Origin: Novosphingobium aquimarinum
GTDB lineage: Bacteria; Pseudomonadota; Alphaproteobacteria; Sphingomonadales; Sphingomonadaceae
Assembly (NCBI RefSeq): GCF_009746585.1
Contig: NZ_WRPO01000016.1
Location: 25,237 to 89,236, forward strand
Direction: 5' to 3'
Length of the DNA: 64,000 bases
Positions 58,853-64,000 of this stretch are shown piece by piece (within the stretch, counting starts at the first letter, position 1; each line of letters begins with the position of its first letter). A program made the translations under genes and the position numbers. Under the pieces are notes generated by a model that had not been told where the DNA came from, made no database searches, and saw only the letters and a program-made list of their open reading frames with translations.

Positions 58853-59311
58853 ATGAGAACGCGGGCGGCATCGGCTGATGATGCGGAGGCCATGGGGCAA
58901 GTGCTTGGGGAGATCATCAAAGCCACCGGCCGCCAGCGTCCAAACGATGTTGAATTCATCATGGGCCGCTACATTGCTGATCCTACGAGCATACGCTGCA
59001 CCGTTGCTATCGACGGATCAGGACATATCGTCGGCTTTCAATCATTGAAGAGGGCCTTGGCCGGCAACCCGTATGACACACCGGAAGGGTGGGGCATTAT
59101 CGGTACCCATATCAGTCCCATGGTCCATCGGCAGGGCGTCGGCAAACTTTTGTTCTCGGCAACCCGGCAAGCCGCATTTCATGCAGGCTTGGAAAAGATC
59201 GACGCCTACATCGGGTCCGACAATCCATCGGGCTTGAAATACTATGATGCTATGGGTTTCCAAACCTATCGAACGCCCGAAGGGATTGTTCAAAAGGTCT
59301 TCGAGCTTTAG
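58853..59311 (+). CDS. GNAT-family N-acetyltransferase
   Basis: A 152-residue acetyltransferase. The GNAT core is visible: MRTRAASADDAEAM at the start, then IIGTHISPMVHRQGVGKLLF, where RQGVG is the intact acetyl-CoA phosphate-binding turn, and NPSGLKYYDAMGFQTYR near the end. The start at 58853 begins the domain; an upstream ATG at 58799 would add 18 residues without family similarity. It belongs to the phosphinothricin/small-molecule acetyltransferase style. Substrate unknown. It lies in the accessory-looking tail after tRNA-Arg. Confidence 0.85.
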   Translation: MRTRAASADDAEAMGQVLGEIIKATGRQRPNDVEFIMGRYIADPTSIRCTVAIDGSGHIVGFQSLKRALAGNPYDTPEGWGIIGTHISPMVHRQGVGKLLFSATRQAAFHAGLEKIDAYIGSDNPSGLKYYDAMGFQTYRTPEGIVQKVFEL

Positions 59312-59472
59312 CTTGCTCGTCTGTGCCTGCCCCAAGACGTGCGGACGCTCGCGAGGCGGTGAACCGAGCTGCGGCGGCGAGAGCGGCAAGCAACTTTCTG
59401 GTCACGCGGCGCTTCTATGCGAAACGCAGTTCGACCATTCTTCGATCTGCTTCAGGACGATAGGACCTAATC

Positions 59473-60537
59473 GTGAGCGATGAGGACGTTTCCGACGCTC
59501 ACCTTGGTCTCGGCAAGTCGCGAAAGCCTGCGACCGACGATCGGAACTACGCTCTCGATGTTATGAAGGGTCTGCTCGTCGCGGGAATGGTCCTTGCTCA
59601 CACCATTCAATTCCTGAACGGTCGCGACAGTTCCTTGCTGCGGTTGGGCTCGCATTTCATCAATCTCGTGTCGTTTTCGGGGTTCCTGTTCTGCTTCGGT
59701 TACGCGTGCTGGATCGCCTATTTCTCGCGTGCGCGCCTGCCGACGTCCCGCATCCTCTCGACGGCGCTGAAATGCTACGGTGCCTTCGTGGTATCGGGAC
59801 TGGCGTTGCTCGTCTTGCTCCGTAACGAACCGCTCAGTCTGCAACTGGTCTGGTCGGTCGTTCTGGTCAGGAATTTGCCGGCCTATTCCGAATTTCTCCT
59901 CGCCTTCGCGCTCGTGATTCTGATCGCGGCCTTATGCGCCAAGGCCGTACGGTATCTGGCCAACAACCTCACTCTGCTGCTGGGCTTCAGCATCGCGATG
60001 CTTGTCCTGGCCTGGTTCGTCCCCGATGCGCCGAGCGTCGACCCTGTGGTCGGTGCCTTGATCGGGGGTGGCGATTTTTCCTATTTTCCCGCGCTCACCT
60101 ATTCGCCGATATTTCTCGCAGGGGCCTATCTCGCAGCCAAGCCGGCCGTTCCAACGCGATGGATTGTCGGCATCGGGCTCGCGACATTTTCGCTCTTCGT
60201 GCTGGCCTGGATTGCCGGATTCGGAGTGGAGCGTTTCCCGCCGGAGCCCATCTGGATCGTGAGTTCGTTCGGGGCATCCCTGTTGTATTTCGTCCTTTCG
60301 GGCTGGCTCGTGAAGACGTTGCCCATGGCCGCGAGCAATGTCCTCATCGCCATCGGGCAGAATTCGCTCGGGTATCTCGTTCTTTCCAACCTGACCTTGT
60401 TCGTTGTCGCGCAATCTTATGCGCGATCGTTGTCATGGCAGAATACTTTAATTGCTTACGCTCTCGTCATGGCGCTCATCCGTTTTGTCCTTTGGATCAC
60501 GGTCCAGCCCAAGACGCGAAGGAAAGTCGTGCTTTAA
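59473..60537 (+). CDS. Polytopic membrane acyltransferase-like protein
   Basis: A 354-residue membrane protein with about ten hydrophobic segments. The first reads RNYALDVMKGLLVAGMVLAHTIQF, the D-x-x-K-G...H pattern seen in acyltransferase-3 (OpgC, OafA-like) proteins, in which the His is thought to be catalytic. It starts at GTG 59473 with a Cys-poor, acidic lead. Such enzymes O-acetylate or succinylate sugars and glucans in the envelope. No sugar-related neighbour is present. The 161-bp gap before it holds no gene. Confidence 0.72.
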   Translation: MSDEDVSDAHLGLGKSRKPATDDRNYALDVMKGLLVAGMVLAHTIQFLNGRDSSLLRLGSHFINLVSFSGFLFCFGYACWIAYFSRARLPTSRILSTALKCYGAFVVSGLALLVLLRNEPLSLQLVWSVVLVRNLPAYSEFLLAFALVILIAALCAKAVRYLANNLTLLLGFSIAMLVLAWFVPDAPSVDPVVGALIGGGDFSYFPALTYSPIFLAGAYLAAKPAVPTRWIVGIGLATFSLFVLAWIAGFGVERFPPEPIWIVSSFGASLLYFVLSGWLVKTLPMAASNVLIAIGQNSLGYLVLSNLTLFVVAQSYARSLSWQNTLIAYALVMALIRFVLWITVQPKTRRKVVL

Positions 60538-60589
60538 CCAATATTTACACGTGTCGTCTAAGGATTGTGCCGATCAAGGGAACGCGTGC

Positions 60590-61366
60590 ATGAAAATGGG
60601 TTGCAACGGCTGTAGGTCCGACCAGGTCGAATTCGAAATCGCAATGGCGTTTCAGCCGATCCTCGATGCTGAAACCGGCCGGGTGTTCGCCTACGAGGCG
60701 CTCGTTCGCGGAGCTGACGGGCAAGGCGCTGCGGACGTGCTCGCGCAAGTGACGCCGGAAAACCGCTATGCTTTCGATCAGCAGTGCCGGGTCGCTGCCA
60801 TCGAAGGTGCCGTGGCGGCCGGGATCCTGAAAAGCGATGCGAAGCTGTCGATCAATTTCCTGCCCAACGCGGTCTATTCGCCGCTCGCGTGCATCCAGCT
60901 CACGTTGAAGACCGCTCACGCGACTCGGCTGCCGACCGACCGGCTGGTCTTCGAATTTACCGAGAACGAGCAGATGACCGACACCGATCACGTCGCTGGC
61001 ATCGTCAAGTGCTACCAGGACATGGGATTCGGCACCGCGCTCGACGACTTCGGCGCGGGGCATGCCGGCCTCGGCCTCCTCGCGAAATTCCAGACCAACC
61101 TCATCAAGCTGGACATGGAACTGATTCGCGGGATCGATACCAGTCTGCCACGGCGCATGATCGTCGAAGGCATGATGCGGATCGCGGACAAGATGGGGAT
61201 CACGGTGATCGCCGAAGGGATCGAGACGGTCGAGGAATACACCGTGCTGCGCACGCTCGGCATCCGCTATATCCAGGGGTATCTGATCTCGCGTCCCGCG
61301 CTGAGGGAGTTGCCGGACCCGATCTGGCCCGACGCGCCGCATGCGCCGACCGCAGCAGTAGCCTGA
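60590..61366 (+). CDS. Stand-alone EAL-domain phosphodiesterase
   Basis: A 258-residue protein consisting of one EAL domain after a short Cys motif (CNGC, residues 5-8). The cyclic di-GMP phosphodiesterase residues are present: E36-A-L (YEALVRG), N89, E122, D152/D153 (ALDDFGAG), K173 and E209 (AEGIET). It should therefore hydrolyse cyclic di-GMP. The MAFQPILDAETGRVFAYEALVRG style is close to the EAL domains found with BLUF photosensors, but no sensor is attached. It starts at ATG 60590, 52 bp after the acyltransferase gene. It is the counterpart of the cyclase at 50239. Confidence 0.92.
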   Translation: MKMGCNGCRSDQVEFEIAMAFQPILDAETGRVFAYEALVRGADGQGAADVLAQVTPENRYAFDQQCRVAAIEGAVAAGILKSDAKLSINFLPNAVYSPLACIQLTLKTAHATRLPTDRLVFEFTENEQMTDTDHVAGIVKCYQDMGFGTALDDFGAGHAGLGLLAKFQTNLIKLDMELIRGIDTSLPRRMIVEGMMRIADKMGITVIAEGIETVEEYTVLRTLGIRYIQGYLISRPALRELPDPIWPDAPHAPTAAVA

Positions 61367-61422
61367 ACTCCAGGTAAGATACTGCTCGAAACTGCGGGTT
61401 TCTCCGATCGGCTCCGTCTGAC

Positions 61423-61450
61423 TTGGAGACTATACGTAGTCAATGCTATT
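61423..61450 (+). promoter_or_regulatory. Candidate promoter with internal dyad upstream of the S9 peptidase gene
   Basis: TTGGAG (61423-61428) and GCTATT (61445-61450) are 16 bp apart; the dyad GACTATACGTAGTC (61428-61441) lies in the spacer. Pattern only; the start codon is 56 bp downstream. Confidence 0.3.
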
Positions 61451-61505
61451 GCTTGCATGGGCACAATTGCTGTACCCAGTGCCTTAGTAACGCGGGCGAG
61501 AAATC

Positions 61506-63506
61506 ATGAAATACAAAGTACTGAACAGGATGATCATCCTGTTCGGCGCGGCTTGGCTGACGAGTGCAGCGCCTGCGGCCGCAGCGCCGTCGGACCCATC
61601 GCTGGCGGAGCGCTTCGGCGCGCTCGAGAGCGTCATGCAGATGAGCCTGTCCCCCTCGGGGCGGAAGGCCGCCTATATCGGGCCCAGCAAGGACGGCACC
61701 TTGCTGTTCGTCGTCGATCTGGTGGCCGGCGGTGCGCCGAAGGCGATCAGCGGCCTCGCCAGCAAGGATGGGCGTCTGTACCGCTGTTCGTGGCTGTCCG
61801 ACGAGCGGCTGCTGTGCACGGTTACTTTCGCCCGCACGCAGGTCCGGCCCTATCTCACCTATAGCCGGACCTTCGCGCTCAATGCCGACGGCAGCGATCT
61901 GGTGCAGCTTTCGGCGCGATCCTCGATGCGCTCACTGGGTATCGCGCAAGGCGGTGGAACCGTGATCGACCGCGACATCGATGGCGACCAGAATGCGGTT
62001 CTGATGACGCGGGTGTTCGTTCCCGAAAGCACGATCGGCACACTCACCGCCAAGACCGATGAGGGGCTCGGAGTGGAACTGGTCGATACCGTCAACGGCC
62101 GTCGCCGGACGGTCGAGAAGGCGCGCAAGGACGCTTCGACTTACATTTCCGACGGGCGCGGAAACGTGCGCGTGATGGGCTACTCCCAGGTGGACAGCTT
62201 CGGCGCCCTCATGGGGACGGCGAAATACTTCTACCGCCGGCAGGGCTCGAGCAAGTGGGAGCCGCTCGCCCAGAGCGGTTACGACGGCACCCGCAGCTCC
62301 GGCTTCGATCCCTACGCGGTCGATGCTGCGAAAAACGTCGTCTATGGCTTCGAACCGGACAACGGCTACCAGTCGCTCTACGCGATCGCGCTGGACGGCA
62401 CGCTCAAGAAGACCAAGATCATCGGGCGCAACGATGTCGATATCGATGAGCTGCTGACGATCGGCCGGAACGAGCGCGTAGTCGGCGTCAGCTATGCGAC
62501 GGATCGCCGCATGATCGAATTCTTCGATCCCGAACTGGAGAGCCTGGGCAAGGCGCTGCAAAAGGCCTTGCCGGGAAATCCCGCGATCGCGTTCCTCGAT
62601 GCCAGCGCCGACGAGGGCCGCTTGCTGCTTTCGACCCAGACCGACGTCGATCCGGGCATGACGTATGTCTACGACAAGGCGACGCACAAGCTCGAAGCCG
62701 TGCTGCCGCTGCGCAGCGAACTGAAGGGACTCAAGCTGGCGCCGATGCAATCGGTGACGTATCGCGCCGCCGACGGTACCACGGTGCCCGCTTACTTGAC
62801 GCTTCCGGTCGGCTCGTCGGGCAAGGGCCTGCCCGCGATCGTGATGCCGCATGGCGGCCCTTCGGCGCGGGACGAATGGGGCTTCGACTGGCTCGTGCAG
62901 TTCTACGCCGCGCGCGGCTATGCCGTGCTCCAGCCGCAATACCGGGGGTCCGCCGGGTTCGGGACGGATTGGTTCGAGAAGAACGGGTTCCAATCGTGGC
63001 GAACCGCAATCGGCGATGTGAACGATGCGGGCCGGTGGCTCGTATCGCAAGGCATCGCCGCGCCCGACAAGCTGGCGATCGTCGGCTGGTCCTATGGCGG
63101 CTATGCCGCCTTGCAAAGCGCGGTGCTCGATCCCGACTTGTTCAAGGCGATCGTTGCCATTGCGCCCGTGACCGATCTCGCGATGCTCAAGGACGAGGCC
63201 TTCGAATATACCACGAAAAGTCTCGTCGAGACGATGATCGGGTCGGGGCCGCAAGTTCGCGAAGGATCGCCGGCGCAGAACGTCGAGAGGATCAAGGCGC
63301 CCGTCCTCATGTTCCACGGCAAGTACGACCAGAACGTGAGCGTGGAGGAAAGCCGCCTGATGGACCGCGAACTGCGGCAGGCGGGCAAGCCGGTGACTTA
63401 CGTCGAGTTTCCGGAACTCGATCACTACCTCTTGGATGCCGCGGCGCGCACCCGGGTGCTGAGCGAGAGCGATGCCTTCCTGCGCGCCAGCATGAAGATT
63501 CCCTAA
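61506..63506 (+). CDS. Exported prolyl oligopeptidase-family (S9) peptidase
   Basis: A 666-residue secreted serine peptidase. Signal peptide to about residue 27 (AAAA|PS). Beta-propeller region about 40-400, then the alpha/beta hydrolase domain with the nucleophile elbow GWSYGGY (Ser at about 528), the acid in GKYDQNV and the His in FPELDHYL. The pattern HGGP...YRGSAGFG is typical of S9C acylaminoacyl-/dipeptidyl-peptidase-like enzymes. It probably cleaves short peptides in the periplasm. The ATG at 61506 follows gcgagaaatc. It is transcribed alone. Confidence 0.95.
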   Translation: MKYKVLNRMIILFGAAWLTSAAPAAAAPSDPSLAERFGALESVMQMSLSPSGRKAAYIGPSKDGTLLFVVDLVAGGAPKAISGLASKDGRLYRCSWLSDERLLCTVTFARTQVRPYLTYSRTFALNADGSDLVQLSARSSMRSLGIAQGGGTVIDRDIDGDQNAVLMTRVFVPESTIGTLTAKTDEGLGVELVDTVNGRRRTVEKARKDASTYISDGRGNVRVMGYSQVDSFGALMGTAKYFYRRQGSSKWEPLAQSGYDGTRSSGFDPYAVDAAKNVVYGFEPDNGYQSLYAIALDGTLKKTKIIGRNDVDIDELLTIGRNERVVGVSYATDRRMIEFFDPELESLGKALQKALPGNPAIAFLDASADEGRLLLSTQTDVDPGMTYVYDKATHKLEAVLPLRSELKGLKLAPMQSVTYRAADGTTVPAYLTLPVGSSGKGLPAIVMPHGGPSARDEWGFDWLVQFYAARGYAVLQPQYRGSAGFGTDWFEKNGFQSWRTAIGDVNDAGRWLVSQGIAAPDKLAIVGWSYGGYAALQSAVLDPDLFKAIVAIAPVTDLAMLKDEAFEYTTKSLVETMIGSGPQVREGSPAQNVERIKAPVLMFHGKYDQNVSVEESRLMDRELRQAGKPVTYVEFPELDHYLLDAAARTRVLSESDAFLRASMKIP

Positions 63507-63560
63507 GTTCACCTCGCTGGGGGCTTGATCGCAAGTGCCCCGGCGAGGCATGAAGGGCGT

Positions 63561-63743
63561 ATGGGAGACGTAGTCAAATTCCGGCGCCCGCCGCGCAACA
63601 CGGGCCAGTTCAAAGGCTACCGGCCCACGCCTGTGCCCGGCGGCCCCAAGGGGCCCAAGCGCAAATGGGGCCTGCTTCACTCGTTGCTGGTGATCGTGGG
63701 CGGCGCGGTCGCGATCTACGGATTGATGGCGCTGATCGGGTAA
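63561..63743 (+). CDS. Small single-pass membrane protein
   Basis: A 60-residue protein: a basic, Pro/Gly-rich cytoplasmic part (MGDVVKFRRPPRNTGQFKGYRP...) and one C-terminal membrane segment (LHSLLVIVGGAVAIYGLMALIG). The ATG at 63561 has aaggg 4-8 nt upstream. The charge pattern (Arg/Lys before the membrane helix) suggests a cytoplasmic N-terminus. No family name comes to mind. It is followed 29 bp later by a small interrupted gene in the same direction. Confidence 0.7.
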   Translation: MGDVVKFRRPPRNTGQFKGYRPTPVPGGPKGPKRKWGLLHSLLVIVGGAVAIYGLMALIG

Positions 63744-63772
63744 CCGAAGCCGCGATCGGGCGTTGCCTCGAC

Positions 63773-63910
63773 ATGAGCGGCAGCGCGCGACATCCCCATA
63801 CGCCGGATGGCCGGTATTTCGTGGTCGATGGCCGCTTGTGGCGCTGTTCCGATCCGGCGTTGTCCGAGGATCGCCGCGCTGTCAACGGCGGAGTAAAAGT
63901 CGTCCATTAG
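63773..63910 (+). pseudogene. Small conserved gene truncated by an IS21-type element
   Basis: The first 36 codons read MSGSARHPHTPDGRYFVVDGRLWRCSDPALSEDRRA. This matches, from memory, a small proteobacterial protein family with the pattern HPHTPDGRY(F/I)VV-x-GRLWR, which normally continues with a helix containing L-V-x-x-L-M-x-A-R-R. Here the frame enters the IS end after codon 36 and stops nine codons later (VNGGVKVVH). The native C-terminal half is lost or lies beyond the IS. Function of the family is unknown. Confidence 0.75.
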
Positions 63911-64000
63911 GCGGAGTAAAACCAGGCCACTTGATCCGGGTGTTGGCGAGCGCCGTGAGGGCGTAGCCCGAGCGGGGGTCGCCAACACCCGGATTGTCAT
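63880..64000. mobile_element. Left end of an IS21-family insertion sequence (runs off the window)
   Basis: The end begins TGTCAACGGCGGAGTAAAA, and the 12-mer GGCGGAGTAAAA occurs at 63887-63898 and 63910-63921. Repeated copies of this motif inside the terminus are typical of IS21-family ends (recognised from memory). A perfect 16-bp inverted repeat (63934-63949 with 63979-63994, arms atccgggtgttggcga / tcgccaacacccggat) follows. The istA/istB genes would lie beyond the window. Confidence 0.75.

Overview
The window is a GC-rich, gene-dense chromosomal segment of an alphaproteobacterium, most probably a member of the Sphingomonadales (Sphingomonas/Novosphingobium/Erythrobacter relatives). The protein style, the class of glutamate-cysteine ligase, the DUF1489 protein, the small proteins of the 'EIVVCAQ...RLRPLPE' type and the local gene orders (argS followed by a SPOR protein; dciA-dsbA-dsbA-smc; miaB-phoH-ybeY-corC; rplU-rpmA followed by GNATs) point there. 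This assignment rests on family recognition, not on a search. About 67 protein genes, one tRNA, several hairpin terminators, at least five palindromic intergenic elements and one insertion-sequence end are visible. No rRNA, CRISPR array, prophage or plasmid function is seen.

Layout. 1-10.3 kb: the end of a methyltransferase, folB, a small Rossmann-like gene and an overlapping moaA-moaD-moaE molybdopterin cluster; ribosomal proteins L21/L27; two tandem GNATs; YgfZ; a LysR regulator divergent from pirin and nitroreductase genes; two small conserved unknowns. 10.4-23.5 kb: dihydroorotase, RarD, a glycine-zipper surface protein, a lipoprotein, astD, SelO, an alpha/beta hydrolase, a glycosyltransferase, a TPR-like membrane protein with bamB, and a large ICMT-like membrane methyltransferase. 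23.7-30.9 kb: gshA, rsmE, an M20 peptidase, ubiA, an SRAP (HMCES/YedK-type) abasic-site protein, a SoxR/glyoxalase pair with a clear sox box, and a brnTA toxin-antitoxin pair. 31-45 kb: smc, two DsbA proteins and dciA; mutY, a beta-lactamase-fold hydrolase, nudC and frnE; DUF1489, mgtE, a cyclophilin, a lipase-like lipoprotein and a DUF2059 protein. 45-57 kb: LysR, corC-ybeY-phoH-miaB, a MASE1-PAS-GGDEF diguanylate cyclase, argS-SPOR, recF with a queuosine-precursor transporter, and tRNA-Arg(TCT). 57-64 kb: a more accessory-looking tail with a TetR/SDR pair, a GNAT, a membrane acyltransferase-like protein, a stand-alone EAL protein, an S9 peptidase, small proteins, and the left end of an IS21-family element that has cut a small gene.

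How the genes work together. Several clusters are tightly coupled by 1-4 bp start/stop overlaps: folB/orf3/moaA, moaD/moaE, nudC/frnE, argS/SPOR and recF/yhhQ. DNA repair and chromosome upkeep recur (mutY, recF, smc, dciA, SRAP), as do redox and thiol functions (gshA, three DsbA-fold proteins, soxR, pirin/nitroreductase) and tRNA/rRNA maturation (miaB, ybeY, rsmE, yhhQ).

Most unusual points. The SRAP gene appears to start at an ATC codon, placed exactly so that the catalytic Cys is residue 2, behind a leader with two strong hairpins. rsmE appears to need a CTG start. MoaD ends in Gly-Gly-Ala-Val rather than Gly-Gly. Four 86-92 bp paired-hairpin elements of BIME type sit in intergenic gaps. 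An IS21-type end interrupts a small conserved gene at the window edge. I do not see a clear multi-gene system that is unknown.
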